A DNA stretch of 64,000 nucleotides. It comes from Nitrospirota bacterium. GTDB taxonomy: Bacteria > Nitrospirota > Nitrospiria > 2-01-FULL-66-17. The DNA is taken from positions 1 through 64,000 of the forward strand of contig JBFLXB010000007.1 of assembly GCA_040757335.1 (NCBI GenBank), in the 5' to 3' direction. This document shows, in pieces, positions 54,811-64,000 of this stretch. The notes beneath the pieces were generated by a model. The model had not been told where the DNA came from, did no database searches, and saw nothing but the letters and a program-made list of their open reading frames with translations. Numbering within the stretch: the stretch's first letter is position 1; every line of letters begins with the position of its first letter. The translations under genes and the position numbers were made by a program.

Positions 54811-55799
54811 AGTGGGTTCTTTTCCGCACTTCGAGGCAATGGATGAAGGAACGCGGCCACGATCTTGAGCTTCAGGTACTCCTCGTCCCGGTAGCCGTAG
54901 GCCCGGCGCTGGAGGACGCGGATCTTGTTGTTGAGCCCCTCGACCAAGCCGAGGCTCACCTTGTTCTCGGGGTGGCAATAGGAGACGATCCCCTCCCAGT
55001 GCCGCTCGATCATCGCCGCGAACCGTTCGTAGGGCTTCAGCCGCTGCCACTTCAAGCTCGCCTTCCAGCGCTCGAAGAAGGCGCGGGCCCAGCCCGGGGT
55101 CTGGTAGCTCCAGAGTTGCCCGAAGGACTCCTTGAGCAGGTAGGCGGTGTTGAGCCGCTTGTTGGCCTTGAGCAGCTTACGCAGGTTCGCCCGCCCGTCG
55201 TGGGAGAGGTGCTCACGGCGGGAGAGCAGCGTGTAGCGCTGCCCCTTGATGAAGGCGCGGTCCTTGTTGGCCAGCCGCCGATATTCGCGGCGCCGCACCT
55301 CATCGAGCGCATCGCCGAGATGGCGCATGATGTGGAACTTATCAAAGACGATTCGGGCATTCGGCGCATTCTTGGCCAAGGAGTTCCGGAAGGGCTTCCA
55401 CATGTCCATCGCGGCGAGCTCGATGCGCGCCACCTTGTTCGCGCCCAACGCGGCGAAGAAGCCGTCCAGGTCCGCCTCAGTGCGGCCCCGGCCGCCCACC
55501 CAGATCGGCCGACCGCGCTCGAGGTCGCTCACCACCACCCGGTAGTCGTGGCCTTTGCGGATGGCGATCTCGTCGACGCCGATGGCCCGCGGCGCCGGGA
55601 GCCCGGCCTGCTCAACCTGTTGCTGCATGTAGATGGTGTCCAGGGCCTTCACCGTGCTGTCGTGAAGCCGCTCCAGCTCAGCGACCGCGGTGTTCGTCAT
55701 CTCGCGGCAGAGCGCGCCGACGTGCAGGGCGAACCGCTGCGTGTAGCGCGGATTCTTCGCCAGCCAGTCGAGCCGCTCTACGCAATCGAGGCGAGCCGC
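54807..55799 (-). pseudogene. Truncated ISL3-family transposase
   Basis: The reading frame is open for about 330 codons from 55799, with the first ATG at 55700. It matches the catalytic part of ISL3-type DDE transposases: VDEIAIRKGHDYRVVVSDLE (first Asp), MDMWKPFRNSL, FDKFHIMRHLGDALDEVRR and the C-terminal Glu region in GLVEGLNNKIRVLQRRAYGY. The N-terminal zinc finger/HTH portion (about 80-100 residues) is missing; an in-frame TAA sits at 55802-55800, at the junction with the acyl-CoA dehydrogenase gene. The C-terminus runs through the inferred IS end (GTGCGGAAAAGAACC) into the start of the PilZ-fusion gene. Confidence 0.88.
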
Positions 55800-55803
55800 T
55801 TAT
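54811..55803. mobile_element. ISL3-family insertion sequence remnant
   Basis: The left end GGTTCTTTTCCGCAC (about 54814-54828) resembles ISL3 terminal repeats. The corresponding right-end repeat is not found near 55800, and no target duplication is evident. The element is therefore a one-ended remnant lying between two PilZ-enzyme genes. Confidence 0.6.
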
Positions 55804-55813
55804 AGGATTCAGG

Positions 55814-57304
55814 TCAAAAACCGTAGTCTTTGGCGAGATCTCGGTACACGATCATTTTATGTATAGGCGATGGACCCTCGTAGAGCTGCATCAATTTGGC
55901 ATCGCGCATCAGTTTTTCCATCGGAAAGTCCTTCGAATAGCCGTAACCGCCAAAAAGATCCAGCGCTTCGCTTGTGACCCTCATCACCATATCGCCCGCG
56001 AAATCTTTGGCCATGGAGGAGGCCTTCGCGAATGACCGACCTGCGTCATGAGCGCACGCCGCACGCCAAGTCAAAAGGCGTGCGGCATCAATCTCACGCG
56101 CGAGGTCAGCTAATCGAAATTTTACATACTGGAACTCCGCCAACGGTTGATCGAATTGGATGCGTTTCTGTACGTGCCGTAGCGCGTGTTCCCACGCGGA
56201 GCGCGCGATACCCACCGCTCCGGCGGCAACGTTGATCCGAGACCGCGCGATCGAAGACAGTGCGACTTTGTATCCGCCTCCCTCCTGACCGAGCCGCTGG
56301 TCTTCCGGGATTTCCAAGTTCTCAAAGAAAATCTCGTTGGCGTTCGCCGCGCGCTGTCCCATCTTGTCTAGAGCCTTCCCCAACCTGATGCCCTTCGATC
56401 GTGCAGAAACGACGAACGCTGTAATTCCTTTGGTGCCCAGGCTGGGATCGAGGGTTGCGAAGATGACGTAATAATCGGCTACCGCTCCGTTCGTAATAAA
56501 ACACTTCGAGCCGTTCAAGACATAGACGGCTCCTTTTTTCTCGGCACGTGTCGCAATCCGGCTGGGATCCGATCCGGCATCCGGTTCCGTGAAACAGAAC
56601 GAGTAGAGGCTCAACCGTTCGCAATACGGCTTAAGAAATCGCGCTTTCTGCTCATCTGTTCCGGCGAGCAGGAGCGGGCCTACGCCGAGGAGGTTCACCA
56701 TGATGGAAGTGCCCATGGCCATGCACCCAGCACCGAGTTCTTCGGTGATCAGCGCAGTTTCGAAAAGTCCCCATCCTGACCCCCCGTACTCTTTCGGAAT
56801 ATATCCTGTAAAGAACCCTTCGCTAAATGCCTTGCGGACTACGTCCCATGGATACTCACCTGAGCGATCGTAGTTGGCAGCGACCGGTCGAATCGATTCG
56901 TCGGCAAAGCGACGCGCAGCGGCTTGAATTGCCCCTTGCTCAGCGCTTAACTCAAAGCTCACCCCTTTCGCGACGCCTGCTGCTGGTTGCGTGAACTCGA
57001 CTCCAATCTTCAGGTGCCGTGTCTGTCCCGCAATTGGTGATACGTGCCTGACGATTGCAGCCCTCGTCTCAACCCTTTCGCCTTCAACGATCTGCACCTT
57101 GGGAAGAGGGGTTCCGGGAAGAAAGTAGCTCCGATCAAGAGGGCTTCGGAACGAGAAACCCAGTGGGCTTCTGTCAAGAAGTGGCCACGAAGCCGAAGGT
57201 GGACTGCCGTATGGAAGGCTCAGCTCAATATGATGCGGCAGGCGTGCTAGATCATGTTGGTGTCTAGGAACCGCACGGCGCTCTTGGAAGTAACCTGTCG
57301 TCAC
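55814..57304 (-). CDS. Acyl-CoA dehydrogenase with N-terminal PilZ domain
   Basis: The protein is 496 aa. Residues about 5-108 are a PilZ domain with both c-di-GMP motifs, RAVPR (RxxxR) and DRSPLG (DxSxxG), ending IGVEFT. Residues about 118-496 are a complete acyl-CoA dehydrogenase: FCFTEPDAGSDPSRI (FAD/substrate loop), KCFITNGAVADYYVI, the QFDQPLAEFQ segment and catalytic Glu476 in LYEGPSPIHK. Such enzymes form an alpha-beta double bond in acyl-CoA. Direct fusion to PilZ suggests that c-di-GMP gates fatty-acyl oxidation. It lies 47 bp downstream of the FadL porin gene. I know of no common enzyme with this architecture. Confidence 0.93.
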   Translation of the reverse strand: MTTGYFQERRAVPRHQHDLARLPHHIELSLPYGSPPSASWPLLDRSPLGFSFRSPLDRSYFLPGTPLPKVQIVEGERVETRAAIVRHVSPIAGQTRHLKIGVEFTQPAAGVAKGVSFELSAEQGAIQAAARRFADESIRPVAANYDRSGEYPWDVVRKAFSEGFFTGYIPKEYGGSGWGLFETALITEELGAGCMAMGTSIMVNLLGVGPLLLAGTDEQKARFLKPYCERLSLYSFCFTEPDAGSDPSRIATRAEKKGAVYVLNGSKCFITNGAVADYYVIFATLDPSLGTKGITAFVVSARSKGIRLGKALDKMGQRAANANEIFFENLEIPEDQRLGQEGGGYKVALSSIARSRINVAAGAVGIARSAWEHALRHVQKRIQFDQPLAEFQYVKFRLADLAREIDAARLLTWRAACAHDAGRSFAKASSMAKDFAGDMVMRVTSEALDLFGGYGYSKDFPMEKLMRDAKLMQLYEGPSPIHKMIVYRDLAKDYGF

Positions 57305-57351
57305 ACAAGATCCTCTCAGCAGACAGCTGCCACAGGTATCACCGATCCCTC

Positions 57352-58770
57352 TTAAAAACTGAACCGAACACTCAGCACCACCGAGTGAACGACCGTGCGG
57401 TACGTCCCATTTGCTCGGGCGTCGATCGCAGGTATCGCTGGAGGGGAGCCTGCCGAACTGAAGTTGCTTCCATACTGATTGTCTTTTACTCGTTGGAACA
57501 GTATCAGGTGGTAACCGAGGTCAGCGCTCCACCGCGATGCTTTATACCCGGCACCAGCCGAAAACCAGTGCCGCGTCCCATCTGGCAAGATCGGGCTAAC
57601 CGTATTGTCTGGAATCGGAGAATAATCGAGCGTGTAGCCACCTCGCACAGCAAAGTTCGACCATTCGTACTGCGTCCCTACCCCATAGGCCATCGCATCG
57701 TCCCAAAGCAGCAGCGTCGTATCAGTGCCTGGAGGTGGCAACCCTTCGTCAAACCTAATGACCAGCTGGTCGATAGTTGACCAGCCGGTCCAAATAGCCT
57801 CTCCCTCAATATTCCACTGTGGTATAGGTCGAAAGAGCACGCCAGCCCGAACCGATGGCGGCAAAGTTATCGTGGTCTCTGCCTCACCGTCAGGGAAAAA
57901 CGGCGTGAAAGGCCCAGATGGGATTGTGAAGTCGGCCTCAAGGTCATTGAGATCAGCCCGCACCTCGCTCCGGTACGTGAGGCCAATTTGCCATCGGTCG
58001 TTGGGCGCAATAGTAGTTCCCAGGTTGTAGCCGAAGCCCACCGCATCTCCCTCTACTTCGACAGCACCCTCTGGATTTCCGGGCACCGGCCCGAATCCCG
58101 CATCTTCTCCGACTCGAGACAAGTTGATCTGTCGTCGCTCCGTCAACTTTACATAAGCTACGTTCACACCCCCTGCCACTGCGGCCTTCGGGTTTATCTG
58201 CCAGGATACCGTCGGGGTTAACATCGTGGCCTGGACACCAACATACGTGATCTGAAACCGGCCGTCCCAATCCGTGGGCCAATCCGTTGCGACTCCGAAC
58301 GGAGTATAGAGGCCGAGTCCTGCGGTCAAGTCGTGACCGATTGGCGCTGTGACGTACAATTGCGGCAGGAAAAACGCTTGGGGCTCCTCTTCCGCGCCTT
58401 GGCCTGTTTGAAGCGGGCTGTACTCGGTGTCAGGAACGATCACGGTTGTACCCACTAACACCTCCGAGGTACGGAGCTGGGAGATCCCTGCCGGGTTGTA
58501 GTAGATCGCTGAGGGGTCGTCTGCCTGTGCAGTAAACGCCCCTCCCTTCCCACTCGCCGCAGCACCCTGTGCGGTAACCGCGAATCCGGCGCCAAGTGCG
58601 CTCTGGGTAAAGAACGCTCCGCTGCAAGTCAGCACGAGAGCGTGCGCTACTACGCATCGGCTGCTCCGCAACAATGCCCAGCCACCACGAAGACCAACCA
58701 AACATTCGAGAAAACGACGGCAATTCCTTCCGAGTGCGTACGCTTCGGTACACGTCGTTTTGTAGGCCAT
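57352..58770 (-). CDS. FadL/OmpP1-family outer-membrane lipid porin
   Basis: The 472-aa protein has a long signal region (about residues 1-61, hydrophobic 40-58, ending SALG). The mature N-terminus GFAVTAQGAAASGKGGAFTA and DDPSAIYYNPAGISQL are the FadL hatch signatures. Amphipathic beta strands run to a C-terminal Phe (VVLSVRFSF), the outer-membrane insertion signal. FadL proteins take up long-chain fatty acids or other hydrophobics. It is first of the leftward lipid/PilZ/kinase cluster. Confidence 0.93.
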   Translation of the reverse strand: MAYKTTCTEAYALGRNCRRFLECLVGLRGGWALLRSSRCVVAHALVLTCSGAFFTQSALGAGFAVTAQGAAASGKGGAFTAQADDPSAIYYNPAGISQLRTSEVLVGTTVIVPDTEYSPLQTGQGAEEEPQAFFLPQLYVTAPIGHDLTAGLGLYTPFGVATDWPTDWDGRFQITYVGVQATMLTPTVSWQINPKAAVAGGVNVAYVKLTERRQINLSRVGEDAGFGPVPGNPEGAVEVEGDAVGFGYNLGTTIAPNDRWQIGLTYRSEVRADLNDLEADFTIPSGPFTPFFPDGEAETTITLPPSVRAGVLFRPIPQWNIEGEAIWTGWSTIDQLVIRFDEGLPPPGTDTTLLLWDDAMAYGVGTQYEWSNFAVRGGYTLDYSPIPDNTVSPILPDGTRHWFSAGAGYKASRWSADLGYHLILFQRVKDNQYGSNFSSAGSPPAIPAIDARANGTYRTVVHSVVLSVRFSF

Positions 58771-59073
58771 CGCGCTCCCTCGCTCCCCGAAGACCTTCCC
58801 TGGCCAACTGGGGTCCGCCGGATTTTTAAAGTATATATCTCTTCTTTAAACGGACGCAAGAGAATATTCGGATGTGGCATATCCCGAGCTGCGGTAAAGG
58901 CACACCGGTGCCCATACCGACACCCGTGGCGGTCTAGACCCAATACCTACGGATTAGGGCTGGGGATACGAAGGCTCGGTTCTGGAGGTGTGCGCAGACC
59001 GTGGGACGGCTGTTGTGGGGAACGACCCGTCAACGCAAACGAAGGACGACTTTAGATCTATACGACAAGATTT
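58771..59073. other. 303-bp region upstream of the FadL gene
   Basis: No gene seen. An AT-rich tract (about 58822-58853, with TTTTTAAAGTATATATCTC) stands out in GC-rich DNA about 60-80 bp upstream of the porin start and may hold its promoter. The right part leads into the degraded ssrA copy. Confidence 0.4.
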
Positions 59074-59362
59074 TGGTGGGGGCGGCGGGAATTGCACCCG
59101 CGTCCGAAGACCGTCAGCTCTCAGTGCCTACGTGCGTAGCCCCGTTTCAGATTCGCCACCGCCGATGCCCGGGGCGGGCGCGACGACCGCTAGCTTGAGT
59201 CGCTCTCGCGGGCCTCCCTCAAGCGGGGAGGACCAGCCAGCCTGTTTGTCGGCGCCGTTTCGTAGGACAGGCCGCCTACGGTGAAACGACGCGCGGCTTC
59301 AGCCGCGAGTGCCAGTTCTTGATTGGCAGTGGTCGGCGTTTGATCGCCTCGCGCTTGTCGGC
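59074..59362 (-). pseudogene. Degraded second copy of ssrA (3' part) joined to an smpB fragment
   Basis: 59074-59330 matches the 3' three-quarters of the tmRNA gene at 63154-63410 with only about five differences over 257 bp: CCA end, T-arm, pseudoknots and tag region. The tag stop TAA is changed (GCTTAA to GCTGAA), one base is deleted, and the 5' tRNA-like half is absent. Immediately beyond, 59334-59362 matches the smpB 3' coding region (DKREAIKRR). The copy is thus an internal deletion of an smpB-ssrA unit in the same orientation as the intact one. Confidence 0.9.
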
Positions 59363-59461
59363 TGCGCATATATGCCGGGGGCACCCGACATTGACAAGCC
59401 GAACGAAATGCCTCTATGATTGCATCATTATGATGAAACATATGACGCATCGAGGTCACCG

Positions 59462-59722
59462 ATGAAGGCGATCACGTTAAGGAACCTTCCGGCCCCAATT
59501 GCTCGTCTCATCCAGCTAAAAGCCAAACAGGACAAGAAAAGTATCAACAAAACCGTCGTGGGTTTGTTAGAGGAGTGCACGGGGGTTCGGGGGCCGAAAC
59601 CCGAAAAGCCCGAGTATCACGATCTGGATAGCCTGGCGGGATCCTGGACGACCGAAGAGGCGGCCAGGTTTGAGCAGGCCTTGGCGCAGCAGCGCGAGAT
59701 CGACCCCGATGTGTGGAAATGA
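59462..59722 (+). CDS. Ribbon-helix-helix antitoxin (VapB-like)
   Basis: The 86-aa protein starts at ATG 59462. The N-terminal RHH fold is MKAITLRNLPAPIARLIQLK followed by the helix KSINKTVVGLLEE. The C-terminal part, with DLDSLAGSWTTEEAARFEQ, is acidic and should wrap the toxin, as in FitA/StbC-type antitoxins. The stop overlaps the toxin start (AAATGATG), the usual coupling for a type II module. It probably autoregulates the operon. It lies between the two ssrA copies. Confidence 0.88.
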   Translation: MKAITLRNLPAPIARLIQLKAKQDKKSINKTVVGLLEECTGVRGPKPEKPEYHDLDSLAGSWTTEEAARFEQALAQQREIDPDVWK

Positions 59723-60120
59723 TGCGGGCGATGCTCGATACGTCGGCCTACTCCGCCTTCATGAGAGGTCACGCCGACATCCACCGCGTCCTCCAGCAGG
59801 TCGACGAGATCTGCTTCTGTCCGATCATTCTGGGAGAACTGCTCGCAGGCTTTTCGAGAGGTGGTCACAAGAAAAGGAACGAGAAGGAGCTGGAGCGGTT
59901 TCTCGCATCGCCGCGCGTCGCACTCGTGAACTTGGACCAAGAGACGGCTGAGCGATACGCCGTCATTCTGAATTCGTTGTGGAAAGCAGGAACCCCCATC
60001 CCGACCAATGACCTCTGGATTGCTGCGAGCGCGATGCAACACGGACTGCGCGTGGTCACCACGGACGCCCATTTTCAGAAAGTGACTCAGGTCATCGTGG
60101 ATCACTTTCCGCCCCAGTAG
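59719..60120 (+). CDS. PIN-domain toxin (VapC-like ribonuclease)
   Basis: The 133-aa protein carries a PIN domain with the four acidic metal ligands: Asp in MLDTSAYSAF (about residue 9), Glu in IILGELLAGF (about 42), Asp in PTNDLWIAASA (about 100) and Asp in TTDAHFQ (about 118). VapC proteins cut specific RNAs when not held by the antitoxin. The frame is intact, and length is normal. It is followed 100 bp later by the SNF2 helicase gene on the same strand. Confidence 0.92.
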   Translation: MMRAMLDTSAYSAFMRGHADIHRVLQQVDEICFCPIILGELLAGFSRGGHKKRNEKELERFLASPRVALVNLDQETAERYAVILNSLWKAGTPIPTNDLWIAASAMQHGLRVVTTDAHFQKVTQVIVDHFPPQ

Positions 60121-60220
60121 CGCCCTCTCTATGGCGGGTGTGTGTTCATCCCGCAAGAGTGGTCCCCTCGCTCAAAGCGGCCCTTGTGCCCGACCGCCCG
60201 AATCCCCTAAGATCCGCGCC

Positions 60221-62944
<2,724 letters not shown>

Positions 62945-63153
62945 ACCGCCCTCCGTGATCAAACGATCCAAACTCCGTAAGGACTTCGCGCGCCTGCTCA
63001 CTCAGGACGCGGTGGCGCACGCCAACGGGGTGCCGGTCACGTACGTTAAAGCCCTGGCGCAATGGCTTCCGAGCTCGCCGAACGCGGTGACGGCCGAGCA
63101 GCATGCTGCTCGGCCGTCACGGAACCGCGTCTTCTGCGAACGGTCTCACAAAA
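62945..63153. other. 209-bp region between the SNF2 gene and ssrA with a 34-bp perfect palindrome
   Basis: A short frame opening at 62955 shows no convincing family and runs into ssrA. A perfect inverted repeat covers 63087-63120 (GTGACGGCCGAGCAGCA and its complement). It could terminate the SNF2 message or the convergent ssrA transcript, but no T-run follows on either strand. Confidence 0.6.
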
Positions 63154-63499
63154 TGGTGGAGGCGGCGGGAATTGCACCCGCGTCCGAAGACCGTCGGCTC
63201 TCAGTGCCTACGTGCGTAGCCCCGTTTCAGATTCGCCACCGTCGATGCCCGGGGCGGGCGCGACGACCGCTAGCTTGAGTCGCTCTCGCCGGGCCTCCCT
63301 CAAGCGGGGAGGACCAGCCAGCCTGTTTGTCGGCGCCGTTTCGTAGGACAGGCCGCCTACGGTGAAACGACGCGCGGCTTAAGCCGCGAGTGCCAGTTCT
63401 TGATTGGCAGTTGTGACATTCCCAGTTGTTTTACGAGCCCTCTGGGACCTCGGCACGCCACTCAGAACGTCGGAATCTCCGTCGAGCCTATTCGCCCCC
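63154..63499 (-). ncRNA. ssrA: Transfer-messenger RNA (tmRNA)
   Basis: About 346 nt including CCA. The 5' GGGGGCGAATAGGCTCGACG and 3' CGCCTCC-A-CCA ends pair as the tRNA-Ala-like acceptor, and the T-arm is GCGGGTGCAATTCCCGC. The tag reading frame ends ANQELALAA followed by TAA, the Leu-Ala-Ala ending expected for ClpXP recognition. The resume codon is not certain (possibly GGG, giving GNVTTANQELALAA). smpB lies 139 bp upstream on the same strand, and clpXP is also in the window. Confidence 0.95.
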
Positions 63500-63502
63500 C
63501 TT

Positions 63503-63627
63503 CGTTTGGGCCGGAATCGGCCCATCTGCTGCGTTGCGCCCTCCGCTCCGTTCCTCACGTACGAACCAGTACGCTCCGGTACGGTGCTCGGCTGCGCCTT
63601 GCATCTGGGCCGATTCCGGCCCAAACG
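63503..63627. repeat. Palindromic interspersed repeat, copy 2
   Basis: A 125-bp element has perfect 21-bp terminal inverted repeats (63503-63523 and 63607-63627). Each arm contains a GGGCCG-GAAT-CGGCCC hairpin. The core shares CTGCTGCGTTG, CCTCACGTACGA, CAGTACGCT and GCCTTGCAT in order with copy 1 (6616-6735). It is inserted between ssrA and smpB. Confidence 0.8.
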
Positions 63628-63638
63628 CCGTCCTTTCG

Positions 63639-64000
63639 CTAACTCCTCTGTCGCTCACGAACGCCGCGCCGAATTTCGCGGTCCGCTTCGCGGCGTTTGA
63701 TCGACTCGCGCTTGTCCGGGCCGGTTTTGCCCTTGGCCAGCGCCAACTCGACCTTCGCGCGACCGGCTTTATTAAAATACAGTTTCAGCGGGATGATCGT
63801 CAACCCGCGCTCTTGTGTTTTCCCCAGCAGGCGCTGAATTTCCTGCCGGTGCAGCAGCAGTTTACGCACGCGCAAAGGGTCGTGGTTTTGGATGTTCCCA
63901 TGGCTATAGGGTTGAATGTGGGCGTGGTACAAGAGCACTTCGCCGTTCTCAATGCGCGCGAAGCTGTCCTGGAGACTGGCCTTGCCCTCGCGGAGGGCCT
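63639..64000 (-). CDS. smpB: SsrA-binding protein SmpB (5' end beyond the window)
   Basis: About 120 C-terminal residues are visible. The frame is open to the window edge, reading LREGKASLQDSFARIENGEV and then LLYHAHIQPYSHGNIQNHDP, the central SmpB beta-barrel signature. RTRKLLLHR-like RVRKLLLHRQEIQRL and TIIPLKLYFNKAGRAKVELA follow, with the basic C-terminal tail DKRESIKRREADREIRR that enters the ribosomal mRNA channel. About 35-40 N-terminal residues lie outside. SmpB delivers tmRNA to stalled ribosomes and is encoded next to ssrA here. Confidence 0.96.
   Translation of the reverse strand, partial: ALREGKASLQDSFARIENGEVLLYHAHIQPYSHGNIQNHDPLRVRKLLLHRQEIQRLLGKTQERGLTIIPLKLYFNKAGRAKVELALAKGKTGPDKRESIKRREADREIRRGVRERQRS

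Noticed and set aside
54811-55050. An 80-residue N-terminal extension of the PilZ-LuxD-methyltransferase protein
   Set aside because: The extension is the transposase gene read in another frame; the PilZ domain begins just after ATG 54810.
59074-59330. A second functional tmRNA
   Set aside because: It lacks the 5' tRNA-like half, has a deleted base and has lost the tag stop codon, so it cannot form a tmRNA.
62955-63278. A small plus-strand ORF after the SNF2 gene
   Set aside because: It runs across the palindrome and through the tmRNA gene; the tmRNA-overlapping half also appears in the degraded copy, so it is not a coding region.

Overview
The window is about 64 kb of high-GC DNA from a Gram-negative bacterium. 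It carries outer-membrane proteins, lipoproteins, a TolQ/TolR/TonB-like set and YidC. Gene content and order (parB-parA-rsmG-mnmG-mnmE-yidC-yidD-rnpA-rpmH, with two parS sites) place it close to the chromosomal replication origin, although dnaA and oriC are not in view. Nothing here fixes the taxon. The mix of TolQR/AgmX-type modules, PilZ proteins and a sedentary integron would suit Nitrospirota, NC10 or a deltaproteobacterial relative, but that is inference.

Layout: (1) 1-5357 is a decayed chromosomal integron. An intI remnant (internal deletion plus frameshift) is followed leftward by at least five gene cassettes separated by four near-identical attC sites of about 94 bp. The fifth cassette gene is interrupted by a group II intron whose EBS1 pairs perfectly with the last 7 nt of the 5' exon. 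(2) 5425-15600 is the origin-proximal housekeeping block: mnmA, bactofilin, parB, parA, rsmG, mnmG, a small zinc-ribbon gene, mnmE, yidC, yidD, rnpA and rpmH. rpmH is driven by a perfect-consensus sigma70 promoter. (3) 15694-20626 holds pyrE, a LolA-like periplasmic protein, a Cache-HAMP-GAF sensor, and an ECF sigma factor with an anti-sigma that carries a CxxCH motif. (4) 20759-32758 holds clpX, clpP, tig, three tRNAs, PBP1A, comM, a lipoprotein, a patatin, a ParA fused to a glycogen-binding-like domain, and bioB. (5) 32895-42490 is a secreted lipoprotein followed by a TPR-TPR-TPR/TolQ-TolR-TolR/TonB-like envelope machine. (6) 42483-47746 holds rimO, a beta-propeller lipoprotein, a GGDEF-EAL protein, two tRNAs and rph.

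(7) 47966-58770 is the most unusual region. Reading leftward it encodes a FadL-type porin, an acyl-CoA dehydrogenase with an N-terminal PilZ domain, and a 966-aa tandem-PilZ/alpha-beta hydrolase (LuxD-like)/SAM-methyltransferase fusion. These are followed by a six-TM double histidine kinase and a REC-histidine kinase. A truncated ISL3-family element sits between the two PilZ enzymes. The order (lipid-modifying methyltransferase, multi-TM kinase, REC-kinase) recalls the Ralstonia Phc fatty-acid-ester signalling locus. My hypothesis is a c-di-GMP-gated fatty-acyl signal system.

(8) 59074-64000 contains the tmRNA gene ssrA and the end of smpB. About 4 kb away lies a second, degraded ssrA-smpB fragment in the same orientation. 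Between them lie a VapBC-type toxin-antitoxin pair and a SWIM-SNF2 helicase. Two copies of a 120-125-bp palindromic repeat are present, one between bactofilin and mnmA and one between ssrA and smpB. Their core is conserved, while the terminal inverted repeats differ between copies but are perfect within each copy.
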